DNA from: Planctomycetota bacterium
GTDB taxonomy: Bacteria; Planctomycetota; Planctomycetia; Pirellulales; Lacipirellulaceae
NCBI GenBank assembly: GCA_029259945.1
Contig: JAJDEF010000026.1
Coordinates: 62,001-126,000, forward strand
Length of the DNA stretch: 64,000 bases
Direction of reading: 5' to 3'
Positions 28,313 through 36,205 of this stretch are shown one piece after another. Position numbers and translations under genes: made by a program. The number at the start of each line of letters is the position of its first letter. Within the stretch, counting starts at the first letter, position 1. Below the pieces are notes generated by a model. It searched no databases. It was not told the origin of the DNA and saw nothing but the letters and a program-made list of their open reading frames with translations.

Positions 28313-28648
28313 ATGAGACACGAAATTAGCGAACCAAAAAATTGGCGATCCCGTTCCGCAGCAGATGCTTCAAAAGACTCCTGTTGGGCCGGACGCCGTC
28401 GTGCTAATTCCACGGCGCCGCTTCCTGCAGACGCCGTTGATGCGGCATTTGCCTCGGGGCCTGCTGAGGTCGAGGCAGTTCGCGGCTCACGTCGTGATCT
28501 GTGGACCACTGCTGAAACGGAAGACGACAAAGCTACGGTCGATTGCCCCGACCTCATCAGCAGCCTATCCGCGCAGATGGCGCTACTCGAAGCCCAGCAC
28601 GAACAATTAAGCCGGCTGCTGGAACAAGCAAAAACTACCGACGGTTAA
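28313..28648 (+). CDS. Small hypothetical protein with C-terminal helix
   Basis: 111 residues from ATG 28313 (a GTG at 28304 is in frame). The sequence is polar, Ala/Ser/Arg-rich and probably disordered until a C-terminal helix (ISSLSAQMALLEAQHEQLSR) with heptad-like leucines. It begins 47 bp after the HD/GGDEF gene and may be cotranscribed. Not recognised. Confidence 0.55.
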   Translation: MRHEISEPKNWRSRSAADASKDSCWAGRRRANSTAPLPADAVDAAFASGPAEVEAVRGSRRDLWTTAETEDDKATVDCPDLISSLSAQMALLEAQHEQLSRLLEQAKTTDG

Positions 28649-28954
28649 GTCGGCAAGGTTGTATTTTTGCGAGGGGAAGCGCCTCCCAAAACTCTTGCTA
28701 ACCTTAATAGAGTCAGTTTGGCCGAAGGCCTCATCTCACCGTAGCCTGGGGCAACGCCCCAGGCTACGGTGGAAATGGCCTTCGGCCAAACTGAACCACT
28801 GCTGACGTCCCCCGCCAATTGCTACTTCTACACAGATTCGATATGCTGCTAGGCTCTGAACGGGCCTTCGCCGTGTGGGTTCCGTTCGAACTCCGCATGA
28901 CTTCTCCAGGCAACTCGCCTGGCTTCAGCAACCATATCGATGGAGACCGATCAA
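28649..28954. other. Intergenic region with nested palindrome
   Basis: About 300 bp before the superoxide dismutase gene. The main content is the two-tier palindrome at 28713-28794; no gene is seen. Confidence 0.5.
28713..28794. repeat. Two-tier nested perfect palindrome
   Basis: Outer arms 28713-28730 and 28777-28794 (18 bp, containing GGCCGAAGGCC) enclose inner arms 28738-28752 and 28756-28770 (15 bp, containing AGCCTGGGGC) with a 3-nt loop. All pairs are perfect. It could act as transcript end, RNA stabiliser or mobile REP-like element. Confidence 0.9.
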
Positions 28955-29566
28955 ATGGCCTATTCACTACCCGAACTGCCGTATGCAACCAACGCCTTAG
29001 AACCACATATCGACGCCAAGACCATGGAAATTCACCATGGCAAGCACCACAACGCATATGTGACCAAAGTTAACGCCGCGCTCGAAGGGGCAGGCGTGGC
29101 TGAACAATCGATCGAAGATCTATGCCGAAATATCGAGTCAGTGCCAGAGAATATTCGCGGCGCTGTCCGAAACAACGGCGGGGGTCATGCTAATCACTCA
29201 TTATTCTGGAGTGTGATGAGCCCCCAGGGTAGCGGTGATCCCACCGGCGCATTAGCCGACGCCATCAACGGCGAGCTCGGGGGCTTCGACAGCTTCAAAG
29301 AAGCATTCTCCAATACAGCCGCCACGCGCTTCGGCAGCGGCTGGGCTTGGCTCACCGTCGACTCCGCAGGCAAACTGGTTGTGGAAAGCACCCCCAATCA
29401 AGACAACCCCTACATGTCAGGGGGCAATCCGATTTTGGGCCTTGATGTTTGGGAGCACGCTTACTACTTGAACTACCAAAACCGTCGCCCTGACTACATT
29501 GCTGCTTTCTTTAATGTGATCAATTGGCAAGCGGTAGGCGCTCGCTACGACCAGGCGAAAAGCTAG
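28955..29566 (+). CDS. sodA: Iron/manganese superoxide dismutase
   Basis: 203 residues from ATG 28955, which has GGAG 10 nt upstream; the ORF also has an ATG at 28940. Metal ligands are all in place: first His in [11 protein letters not shown], second in ANHSLFW, and the Asp and third His in [12 protein letters not shown]. It converts superoxide to hydrogen peroxide and oxygen. The text [11 protein letters not shown] and the GGLDVWEH-like region are compatible with Mn or cambialistic use, but metal choice cannot be read reliably. No signal peptide, so cytoplasmic. A clear terminator follows. Confidence 0.96.
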   Translation: MAYSLPELPYATNALEPHIDAKTMEIHHGKHHNAYVTKVNAALEGAGVAEQSIEDLCRNIESVPENIRGAVRNNGGGHANHSLFWSVMSPQGSGDPTGALADAINGELGGFDSFKEAFSNTAATRFGSGWAWLTVDSAGKLVVESTPNQDNPYMSGGNPILGLDVWEHAYYLNYQNRRPDYIAAFFNVINWQAVGARYDQAKS

Positions 29567-29587
29567 ATCGAAAAACTAGACCATCCC

Positions 29588-29621
29588 AACGCTGTCATGC
29601 TTGCATGGCAGCGTTTTTTTT
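29588..29621 (+). terminator. Rho-independent terminator of the superoxide dismutase gene
   Basis: Stem AACGCTGTCATGC / GCATGGCAGCGTT (one G-T pair) with a 2-nt loop, followed by a run of eight T. It begins 21 bp after the stop. Confidence 0.9.
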
Positions 29622-29935
29622 GGCCTCACCATTGGCAGCTTGCAGAGAGCATGCTAGCACGCCACTGACTGCCATTGACCACCTGGTATTAGGGCCTATA
29701 ATCCGCGACGCAATCTTTGGCGAGCGAGCTCTCGGCGGCTGCTTGGCCAAATTTTGTGGCCTTCGTCCACACGATTGCCGACACTGTTAAAAAGTAGGGA
29801 TCGCAAGGGTTGTCCGCTTCGACCACTTCCCCGTAAGAAGTGACCTCGGCGGAAAAACATGGACTGCCTAAGAGTGGTGCGACTCTCGACAAAATATGAC
29901 TCAACTTCTAGTAAACCCATTAAGGCACGGATGCC
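29622..29935. other. Gene-free intergenic region
   Basis: About 310 bp between the terminator and the lipoprotein gene. No gene is supported. Confidence 0.4.
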
Positions 29936-30865
29936 ATGCGTGGAAAATTTCTTGCAGCTAGTCTCGCAGTTTTGGTCGGGGGCAGTTCGATCGGTTGTAA
30001 AACCATGCCGAACATGGCTTGGTGGAAGACCGCCAGCAAAGATGCCCCAGAGGCAAATGTTCTCGCGCACTCGGCGCCTGCTCTACCCTCAGAAATTGCG
30101 AAGCAGGTCGAAGGTCTTAGCACAAGCAGCTCCGAACAACTTGCCGGCGGCACCGCAGCACCATTTATGCCAACAGCACCGGTGGCCAGCGTCGCTTCAA
30201 CAACTGCCCCTGGGCCCTATCCAAGCACCGAAGCACCAACCTTTACGCCGCCGACAGCTCCAGTAGCGACTGTACCTGCGGCTCCCAGTTCAGCAAATCT
30301 TGGTTCGCTGGCAATGCCTTACAACCCCAATGCAGTTCCACCTGCGGCAAATGCCGTGGCTCCTGCAGCGACCCCACCAAACGTCGATCGTTATGCGGCC
30401 GCCCCGACAACGGGCAGCAGCACAAAACCACCTGCGACTCCCTACCCAAGCACCGCATCTCGCTATGGCGAGCAAGTGGCGGCAACTCCAGTCGCAAACG
30501 TGAGTGTCCCGACTACGAGCGCTGCAAGCCAACTTACCGCACCCAATTTTGTTGACAGCCCCACGGCCAGCCTAGGAGGCCGCTACGCACAAACGGCTGC
30601 TGTAGAAGTACCGACGGCTAGCCTACCAGTGGACAACAGCTTGGCCGTACCGACGGTGACACCAACCAGCCCCGCAACGACGACCGTCGCCGAGGCATCG
30701 CCATATCGCCCTGGCGGCACAAGCAGCTATCCAACGACGCCGAGTGTTCCGGCATCGGTACAGATAGCATCGCGCCCCGAAGCGCCGGCCACTACCATCA
30801 CGCAAGAACCGACGAACGACCAACCGATCGTGCCTGCAACACCGCAGGTACCTCGCTATCGCTAG
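29936..30865 (+). CDS. Low-complexity Pro/Ala/Thr/Ser-rich lipoprotein
   Basis: 309 residues. The signal peptide (KFLAASLAVLVGG) ends in the lipobox SIGC, predicting lipidation at Cys21. After a short helical part containing MAWWKTA, the remainder is Pro, Ala, Thr, Ser and Val with recurring YPST and SRYG motifs, probably unstructured. Such tails often span the cell wall or serve as linkers, but no folded domain is attached here. Function unknown. Confidence 0.8.
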   Translation: MRGKFLAASLAVLVGGSSIGCKTMPNMAWWKTASKDAPEANVLAHSAPALPSEIAKQVEGLSTSSSEQLAGGTAAPFMPTAPVASVASTTAPGPYPSTEAPTFTPPTAPVATVPAAPSSANLGSLAMPYNPNAVPPAANAVAPAATPPNVDRYAAAPTTGSSTKPPATPYPSTASRYGEQVAATPVANVSVPTTSAASQLTAPNFVDSPTASLGGRYAQTAAVEVPTASLPVDNSLAVPTVTPTSPATTTVAEASPYRPGGTSSYPTTPSVPASVQIASRPEAPATTITQEPTNDQPIVPATPQVPRYR

Positions 30866-30895
30866 CCCTGGCGTCTGTCTTGTCGGGCCGTGTGG

Positions 30896-31222
30896 CTACC
30901 AGCCCATGACCATGTTCGATTCGATTGCCTTGCGGGCTTGTTCTAAGTCAGTACCGGTCTCGTGCATGTAAAGACGAATCGCGTGAATCTTGTCGCCTTC
31001 GGCTTTCGACAGACAATCGCGGGCTGTGCAACAGGGGTCTTCCGTTTTGTCGGCTATGCCCAGCGCGGCTTTAGAAATCACCCAGGTGTCACGGGGTCGT
31101 TTGGTCATCCGAATGACGGTGTCGCTGGGGTAAGCATCGGCAACAACTGCCGAGGCCTCATCGTTATCGCTGGCCCATGTGATGATGATGTGGCTATCTG
31201 TCTCAACCTCATACAACGGCAT
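30896..31222 (-). CDS. Hypothetical protein with Cys pair
   Basis: 108 residues, strong ribosome binding site (AAAGGAG) before the ATG. The N-terminal half looks like a small alpha/beta domain (HIIITWASDNDEASAVVADA). The middle has DPCCTARDC, with three Cys close together that might bind metal. Soluble, no export signal. Family not recognised. Confidence 0.75.
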   Translation of the reverse strand: MPLYEVETDSHIIITWASDNDEASAVVADAYPSDTVIRMTKRPRDTWVISKAALGIADKTEDPCCTARDCLSKAEGDKIHAIRLYMHETGTDLEQARKAIESNMVMGW

Positions 31223-31395
31223 AACAGGCTCCTTTCAATCAGTCGGTAAAGAATCGTTGCCCCGACGCCAGGGTCTCGTTTTTGGAGGCGTCGAGAGGTG
31301 CCCTCGCTCCATCCGCCGGCAGCATATCCGCTCGGTGGCACCGCCTTAAATCTATGGTATCGAGGCCAGAATCGCAACCAAAAATAAAGAGCCCA

Positions 31396-31477
31396 CTGAA
31401 TTAGCCGTTTTGGCGATAGCCACGGTTTTTTCCAAGCAACCGCAGCTATCGCCAAAACGGCTAATCCCAAAATTCAG
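31396..31477. repeat. Long inverted repeat
   Basis: A perfect 20-bp stem (31401-31420 with 31445-31464, text TTAGCCGTTTTGGCGATAGC), flanked by a further CTGAA/TTCAG pair, with a 24-nt loop. It sits between the 5' end of a small gene and the 3' end of the degenerate GGDEF gene. It has no T tail adjacent. Confidence 0.85.
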
Positions 31478-31490
31478 CGGCTACAAAAGC

Positions 31491-32456
31491 CTAGAGAGCA
31501 GCGGGCTCAGCGGCTGAAGAAGAATCGTCGCGAGGGGTCTCCTGCGGCAGTTGGGATACTGCATCGTGTGACCTGACCCTGTTGCCGTCGTGAAGGTACA
31601 AAGAACTGTAGTTTTCGGTCCGTGCACTGTAGAGGGCAGAACCAGCCCGCGAGAGGATCTTCTCAGAAGTGTCGTTGGCTTGAACCTCGACGAGCCCCCC
31701 GCCGGCGACCAACCCTAATTCGGCATCGACACGTCGGAGCAACCGTTCGCTAAAGACCGTTGCCCCTGGCAGACTGGTGTGGGGCATCAGTACGATAAAC
31801 TCTTCGGTGCTATAGCGACCTATCAAATCAGTATCTCGCGCACAACTTTCCAAGATCACAACAAATTGGCGGAGCTGATCGTCTGCATGGTCCGATTGCG
31901 AATTGTCGGATGCTTGGCCTTCGATACTGAACAACGCGAGCGAAAATCGATTGTTATTCTGCGCATGCAACGAAAAAAGCACGTCAAGCTGCTCTTCCAT
32001 CGCCCGACGGTTATAGACGCCTGTTTGGGGGTCAGTACGCGAACTTGCAAAATTCATCAGCTGCAAAGATTGCTGCCGAAGTTGGTCGTAGGCAAACGAA
32101 AGTTTGGTAGCCAACTTCATGGTGGGTGCCAACAGGGCTTCGGCTTCGTCGCTCAGTGTTTGCCAACTCTCGTTCGATTCGTTACGCTGCAGAACACCAA
32201 CACGCGACTTGAATTTGGCGATTTTTGACTGGTGCGAAGAAACATCCTGGCGTATCTGTTGAGCAACCTCCTGAAGTTCCTTGGCGATTTGGATGGCACG
32301 AACGCGTTCGAAAGTCAACTTTTCGTCGACCGGTTTTGCCGAGGGTTGACGCGTTCGTTGGCCAAACAAATAGCCAATGAGCGCCACCGCAGCGAGTGCC
32401 ACTGTCGCGGGAAGGATGCCTTGTGGTGTTTCGGTGATCGCTTCAATAAACGTCAC
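31491..32456 (-). CDS. Membrane-anchored degenerate GGDEF protein, probable c-di-GMP binder
   Basis: 321 residues starting with GTG (GAGGA upstream). An N-terminal membrane helix (ATVALAAVALIGYLFG) is followed by a coiled-coil-like region to about residue 140 and a GGDEF-fold domain (RTDPQTGVYNRRAMEE). The catalytic signature is STEEF instead of GG(D/E)EF, so synthesis of c-di-GMP is unlikely. The inhibitory-site motif RxxD (RDTD), five residues upstream, is kept, which fits a receptor. The tail is acidic and Ser-rich. A 54-residue membrane protein gene lies 48 bp upstream on the same strand. Confidence 0.85.
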   Translation of the reverse strand: MTFIEAITETPQGILPATVALAAVALIGYLFGQRTRQPSAKPVDEKLTFERVRAIQIAKELQEVAQQIRQDVSSHQSKIAKFKSRVGVLQRNESNESWQTLSDEAEALLAPTMKLATKLSFAYDQLRQQSLQLMNFASSRTDPQTGVYNRRAMEEQLDVLFSLHAQNNNRFSLALFSIEGQASDNSQSDHADDQLRQFVVILESCARDTDLIGRYSTEEFIVLMPHTSLPGATVFSERLLRRVDAELGLVAGGGLVEVQANDTSEKILSRAGSALYSARTENYSSLYLHDGNRVRSHDAVSQLPQETPRDDSSSAAEPAAL

Positions 32457-32504
32457 AGGTGTACGTCCTCATGAATGTGAGAAAGGTGAGCTTCGGGCAC
32501 TCGG

Positions 32505-32669
32505 CTAAACGCGGTACTTGCTGCCGAATCCACGCATGCAAAAAAAGCCGATGGCGGCGCCGATGCCCAACACGACAAACCATTCCTGTTGATTAAGCCC
32601 CATGAACCAACTCCAGCATTCGCCGGGAAGAGAATTAGCCCACTCGCTCGCCGCAGAGAGGTAACCCAT
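32505..32669 (-). CDS. 54-residue membrane microprotein
   Basis: Reverse strand ATG 32669 with AAGG 8 nt upstream, stop TAG at 32505-32507. The protein begins MGYLSAASEW, has a Cys/Trp stretch (GECWSWFMG) and then a single hydrophobic segment (EWFVVLGIGAAIGFFCMRG). One membrane helix is predicted. It is placed immediately before the degenerate GGDEF membrane protein, so a joint role is plausible. It is too short for standard gene calling and competes with a longer but unconvincing ORF in another frame (32453-32794). Confidence 0.68.
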   Translation of the reverse strand: MGYLSAASEWANSLPGECWSWFMGLNQQEWFVVLGIGAAIGFFCMRGFGSKYRV

Positions 32670-32988
32670 GGTGATAACCTTACGGATTGGTTGGTGAATT
32701 TTTTCCAGAAAAAAACAGACTTCTCGCTACTCAACGATAGGTCGAGAACCACCGCCACGATGGGCTCTACGCAGTCGCAAAAGACCGACGCCAAGAACCT
32801 GGCCGCCTAGGCGATACAACTGCTACAAGCCACGAGGAATTGCCCGCGACCGTTCTGGTTCGCTTGACAGGGGCTCCTAGGCAACTCGCTGAAGAGACCG
32901 TAAATTGGGTAGTTCAGCTGTGCTTGGTGATCGTGTGCCAAGGCGTCTGTTTGCTGCTTGATGCCCCTTTGAAAGGACGATCCGCTCG
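32670..32988. other. Divergent intergenic region
   Basis: About 320 bp between the microprotein gene and nagB. I see no gene, RNA or repeat; it presumably carries both promoters. Confidence 0.4.
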
Positions 32989-33771
32989 ATGGAAGTAATC
33001 ATTAAAACCAACTACGACGAAATGAGCCGGGCAGCTGCCCACGTCGTGGCGGATATTCTTAACACCAAGCCGAACGCCGTGCTTGGCTTGGCCACAGGTT
33101 CGACCCCGCTGGGAATTTATAAAGAGCTAGTTCGGTTGCATCAGGAAGAAGGGCTCGACTTTTCGCAAGTCACGACCTTTAACCTCGACGAGTACGTGGG
33201 GCTGTCGGTGCTTCACTCGCAGAGCTACCACTACTTCATGCACGAGAATTTCTTCAAGCATGTGAATATCCCTAAGCAAAACGTCTACATCCCCTCGGGC
33301 ACCACGCGCAACTATCAGGCCTTCTGTCAGTGGTATGAGCAGCGTATCGAAGAATGCGGTGGCATCGACGTTCAAATCCTCGGGATCGGTGCCGATGGGC
33401 ATATTGCGTTCAACGAGCCAACCAGCTCGCTTTCTTCCCGCACTCGGCTAAAGACGCTAGAAAGACAAACCATCGACGACAACGCCCGGTTCTTCGAAAA
33501 ACGCGAAGATGTGCCCAGCTATGCGATCACGATGGGTGTTGGCACCATCTTAGAAGCCCGACAAATTGTGCTGCTTGCCAGTGGCGCAAACAAAGCACAC
33601 GTGGTGGCTGCCTCGGTCGAAGGGCCCGTCACCAGCATGGTCACCGCCAGCGCCCTGCAGATGCACCCCGCGACGCTGTTCTTTGTCGACAAAGAGGCCA
33701 GCAGCGAACTAAAAATGCGAGATTACTACGACTGGATTCAAGAAAAAAAGCCGGGGGCACCACAGATCTAA
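32989..33771 (+). CDS. nagB: Glucosamine-6-phosphate deaminase
   Basis: 260 residues, normal for the family. Motifs: the phosphate-binding LATGSTPLGIY, the general-base Asp in FNLDEYVGL, and the ring-opening His region GIGADGHIAFNEP. The enzyme converts glucosamine-6-phosphate to fructose-6-phosphate and ammonia, feeding amino sugars into glycolysis. AAAGGACGATCC precedes the ATG. No other amino-sugar gene is adjacent. A hairpin terminator-like structure at 33867-33909 lies between it and the island. Confidence 0.95.
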   Translation: MEVIIKTNYDEMSRAAAHVVADILNTKPNAVLGLATGSTPLGIYKELVRLHQEEGLDFSQVTTFNLDEYVGLSVLHSQSYHYFMHENFFKHVNIPKQNVYIPSGTTRNYQAFCQWYEQRIEECGGIDVQILGIGADGHIAFNEPTSSLSSRTRLKTLERQTIDDNARFFEKREDVPSYAITMGVGTILEARQIVLLASGANKAHVVAASVEGPVTSMVTASALQMHPATLFFVDKEASSELKMRDYYDWIQEKKPGAPQI

Positions 33772-33866
33772 AACAGAAGCCAGCGCGCCGGACTGTCGAT
33801 CCGGTGGATAAGTAGCAGCTGTGAGTACCCTTGGTGAACATGGCCCGACCACTGCTATCGCATAAA

Positions 33867-33909
33867 AATAGCTCGCAAGTCCTTTTCGGAAAGGGGCTTA
33901 CGAGCTATT
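33867..33909 (-). terminator. Hairpin terminator, probably the original tRNA-Asp terminator
   Basis: Near-perfect 16-bp stem (33867-33882 with 33894-33909; AATAGCTCG in both arms after pairing), 11-nt loop, with a TTTTTATG tail on the reverse strand. It lies 5 bp beyond the left 51-bp tRNA repeat, exactly where the terminator of an uninterrupted tRNA-Asp gene would be. It may also end nagB from the other side. Confidence 0.8.
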
Positions 33910-33914
33910 TTCCT

Positions 33915-33965
33915 AAGCGACGCCGACGGGACTCGAACCCGCAACCTCCGGATCGACAGTCCGGT
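33915..33965 (-). repeat. Left attachment-site repeat (3' part of tRNA-Asp)
   Basis: 51 bp identical to 37307-37357. It covers the anticodon arm, T arm and acceptor 3' strand of tRNA-Asp but lacks the 5' part, so it is no functional tRNA. It marks the distal border of the integrated island. Confidence 0.93.
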
Positions 33966-34693
33966 CGCTGAGGGAACGGAGGATGTGGACAGATGTTCAC
34001 CTAAAAGAGTGCACCGACGAAAGAGTGCACCGACGGCAAAAAGCTTGATGCGTTGACTATTCAACACGTTTTGGAGCCGCAGAGCTTCACCCTATTGGGG
34101 TCTTCGGGCATCGTGCCCTCAGCTGTTTTTCTTGCCGCCCTTAAAGTCCAGACGATCGAAGAGAAACACGGCGGCTAGCTCGCTTCGCCTTCCTTGGCTT
34201 CGCTCGCGGGCATCCATGCCCGGGCCGGCCATCCATGGCCGGGCCGGGGGGCCTTCCTCTTGGCTTGCAAAATCATTTGGTCTTGAGAAGTTCCTCTTGG
34301 CGAGTGCCTCGAAAGAAGTGTCGCGGCCCGGCTTCGCTCTGCTCGCCCTCGCCTTCCATGGCTCGCCCGGCTTCCGCCGTTCGGCGTCCGTGCCTCACGA
34401 AAGGTTGACCCTCGCTCAGGCTATCTTGAAAGATTCCGCCGGTGGTCTTTGGCCAGACGCCGGCAGCCTGCTTTCTCCGGCGGTGGAGGCACGGCCGCGA
34501 ACGGCTCCTAAGAAATCTGCGTCCACTCATTTCGCGGCCGGAGAGCTAGTAAGGTTGCAAAGCCGCTTGGGGCCGCGACTAAGACGCTCATTGCCGCTCT
34601 TAGAACTCGGCTAGCCTATTCTCCGCGGACGCCCTGACGGGCCGTCAGCGGACACGGGGCGAAGCCTGTGCTCCCTCTCTCTCTCAACGAGTG
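33966..34693. other. GC-rich gene-poor distal segment of the island
   Basis: About 730 bp. It starts with a 16-bp tandem duplication (34005-34036), then holds short palindromes such as GGGCATCCATGCCC and GGCCATCCATGGCC around 34208-34241 and a GC-rich tract to about 34640. ORFs here (34132-34614 +, 34273-34530 -) are Arg/Pro/Ser-rich and look like chance frames. A structured RNA, an origin-like region or decayed genes are all possible. Confidence 0.45.
34005..34036. repeat. 16-bp tandem duplication
   Basis: AAGAGTGCACCGACGA is followed directly by AAGAGTGCACCGACGG (15 of 16 identical), 40 bp inside the left island border. It might be a recombinase or accessory-factor arm site. Confidence 0.7.
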
Positions 34694-35035
34694 TCAGGAA
34701 ATCGATTTGTTCGCGAGAGCATGAAGCCGTTTGCGGAGAGCGATCGAAGCAAGCTGTTGAATGTTCACCTCAACTTCAACAGCAGCGATAACATCAGCAC
34801 GAACATTCGAAGCCTTCAAATTATCCAACGCCTCGAAAGAAAACTGAATCTGCAAAGCGAGAATTTCGATCAAGCCTGCACCTAAAGGCTGAGCAAGCTT
34901 GATGAGCTCCTTCGTTGAAATCTCTTCGGCCGAAGCCCGCGGCCGCCCGGGCCCAGCAGGGCCGCCTTTGACAAAACGCCCCTTTTCGTCCCGTTTCCCG
35001 GTTTGTGAGGGCACCGTATCTTTTGTGTCAGGCAT
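34694..35035 (-). CDS. Island protein with DUF5681-like N-terminus
   Basis: 113 residues from ATG 35035 (G-rich GGGGGT upstream); an upstream in-frame start at 35086 is less likely. The N-terminal part is basic and Gly/Pro-rich with KRDEKGRFVKGGPAGPGRPR, the pattern of DUF5681-type proteins commonly found on phages and mobile elements. The rest is helical (ELIKLAQPLGAGLIEILALQ). Nucleic-acid binding is a reasonable guess. It is the last gene of the island series. Confidence 0.72.
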   Translation of the reverse strand: MPDTKDTVPSQTGKRDEKGRFVKGGPAGPGRPRASAEEISTKELIKLAQPLGAGLIEILALQIQFSFEALDNLKASNVRADVIAAVEVEVNIQQLASIALRKRLHALANKSIS

Positions 35036-35101
35036 GCTTGCACCCCCCGCGACGCCGGCGTCGAGATCTCGAATGAGACAACTCAATAACTGCCGGTCTG
35101 A

Positions 35102-35305
35102 TCAAGAAGCGGTCTTACCGCCGACGCCGCGACTCTGACTTGAATTCTGAATGCGACCAATGAGAGCATCCATGTCGAAGATCAACGCATCCCGTGCCGG
35201 CGAAGGCACCATCTCGTGAAGCCGCGTAAGTGCCATTTTCAAACGACGTACACGTAGCTGCTCAACCGACGGCTCGTAAGGTGCTTTGTCCTCGGGAAAA
35301 TTCAT
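35102..35305 (-). CDS. Small island protein, unknown
   Basis: 67 residues, mostly helical and charged (EQLRVRRLKMALTRLHEMV, then DALIFDMDALIGRIQNSS). It starts 9 bp after the stop of the preceding gene in the series. No known domain. The spacing and direction support a real gene. Confidence 0.6.
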   Translation of the reverse strand: MNFPEDKAPYEPSVEQLRVRRLKMALTRLHEMVPSPARDALIFDMDALIGRIQNSSQSRGVGGKTAS

Positions 35306-35314
35306 GCCGTGATT

Positions 35315-35497
35315 CTACGCTTCAATCTCGGGAATATCACGATCAATCTTTCGACCACGAATCCGTGCATCAAAGAAATGCCGTTGTGAAGGAAGGTATT
35401 TGTTAGAACGCTTCCGTCGAACACGCTTCGCTTTAAAAACCAATCCCTCACCCCGGAGCCACTCTTTAACGCTCATGCCAGCCTTGAATTCTTTCAT
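35315..35497 (-). CDS. Small basic island protein
   Basis: 60 residues from ATG 35497. A full GGAGGT lies 7 nt upstream, inside the end of the preceding gene, and decides the start over the ATG at 35512. It has a short helix (FKAGMSVKEWLRGEGLVFKA), then a strongly basic centre (KRVRRKRSNKY). This suggests nucleic-acid binding. Its ribosome binding site overlaps the stop of the upstream gene, implying coupling. Confidence 0.65.
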   Translation of the reverse strand: MKEFKAGMSVKEWLRGEGLVFKAKRVRRKRSNKYLPSQRHFFDARIRGRKIDRDIPEIEA

Positions 35498-35502
35498 GAC
35501 AG

Positions 35503-35799
35503 CTACCTCCATGGAACTTCGTTGCGTTGAAAAATTCGCTTCAAACAACTGCAGAAGTAAGCACCGGTCGAGTTGATCGTTCGACGGTGCGAACAAATGT
35601 GGTCGAGCACTTCCGTCAATTCACCAGGAGAGATCCGGCGATCGACGATCGCCCGAGCCGCCTTCATCGCGATCGAAGGATGCATTTTCGGATCTCTTAC
35701 CGCGTCTGCAATTTCACGAGCAAGCGTTCGAGTTTGATCGACGCCTAATGGTGATTCCGTTTGTGGCTCCGTGCTGCGGAGCATCGAACGTGCGTCCAT
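35503..35799 (-). CDS. Small island protein, possible DNA-binding
   Basis: 98 residues. An N-terminal disordered part, a helical middle (TRTLAREIADAVRDPKMHPS, AARAIVDRRISPGELTEVLD) and a C-terminal HRRTINSTGAYFCSCLKRIF that resembles tails of replication- or phage-related small proteins only in style. Not recognised. A G-rich stretch precedes the ATG. Its end carries the ribosome binding site of the next gene. Confidence 0.6.
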   Translation of the reverse strand: MDARSMLRSTEPQTESPLGVDQTRTLAREIADAVRDPKMHPSIAMKAARAIVDRRISPGELTEVLDHICSHRRTINSTGAYFCSCLKRIFQRNEVPWR

Positions 35800-35820
35800 G
35801 CTGGCCCCCCGGCCGTATGA

Positions 35821-35859
35821 GAATGAATGGATGAATGGATGGATGAATGAGGATGATGG
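35821..35859. repeat. GATGAATG-type short tandem tract
   Basis: About 39 bp built from ATGA and ATGG units, upstream of the 98-residue island gene on the reverse strand. It lies in the 190-bp space that separates this gene from the zinc-ribbon gene. Confidence 0.75.
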
Positions 35860-35992
35860 TTAGGAACTTCGTTCTATGAGTCATGACCATGAGCCCCCCC
35901 TCCCCCCGTTCAAAAAACCTGGGTACCAAACCACGTCGAACGAACTCGCAGCTCGTTACGACGCATCGTGTGGCTGCCTGTTTGGCAGCTGC

Positions 35993-36205
35993 TTAACGTG
36001 GCAACTTTCTACGAGTACGTGCATGTGCTTGAAGCAATTTGCGAAGCTCCGGCAATCGATCGAGTCGCTCAGAAACCAAATCCTCAGCCCAAGCACGTTG
36101 CAAGTCGAGCGAAGCACTTGCAAAACATGGAAGGCAAACCGGCAATTCGTCCGGCACCCAAATCGTACGACGACGACAACGGCACCAAATTTTCCTAGGT
36201 CGCAT
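35993..36205 (-). CDS. Zinc-ribbon-like small protein coupled to the recombinase
   Basis: 70 residues. The start ATG 36205 lies inside the end of the recombinase gene (11-bp overlap) with GAGGTG 8 nt upstream, so translation is probably coupled. The N-terminus has CxC (WCRCRRR) and, 14 residues later, CxxC (VCLPC), a likely four-Cys metal site. The C-terminal part is a charged helix (DRLPELRKLLQAHARTRRK). It could act as a recombination directionality factor or regulator, which is inference from position only. Confidence 0.68.
   Translation of the reverse strand: MRPRKIWCRCRRRTIWVPDELPVCLPCFASASLDLQRAWAEDLVSERLDRLPELRKLLQAHARTRRKLPR

Noticed and set aside
32453..32794. 113-codon reverse frame
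   Set aside because: No ribosome binding site or protein character; the 54-codon frame at 32505-32669 in another phase is better supported.
33915..33965. Possible second tRNA-Asp gene
   Set aside because: Only the 3' part from the anticodon arm on is present; no 5' acceptor strand or D arm follows, so it is an attachment-site copy.
34132..34614. 160-codon + strand frame in the island
   Set aside because: Composition is Arg/Ser/Pro/Leu-rich as expected from GC-rich DNA read in a chance frame; no ribosome binding site or motif.
35821..35859. CRISPR or functional minisatellite
   Set aside because: It is a short simple-sequence tract of ATGA/ATGG units without spacers.
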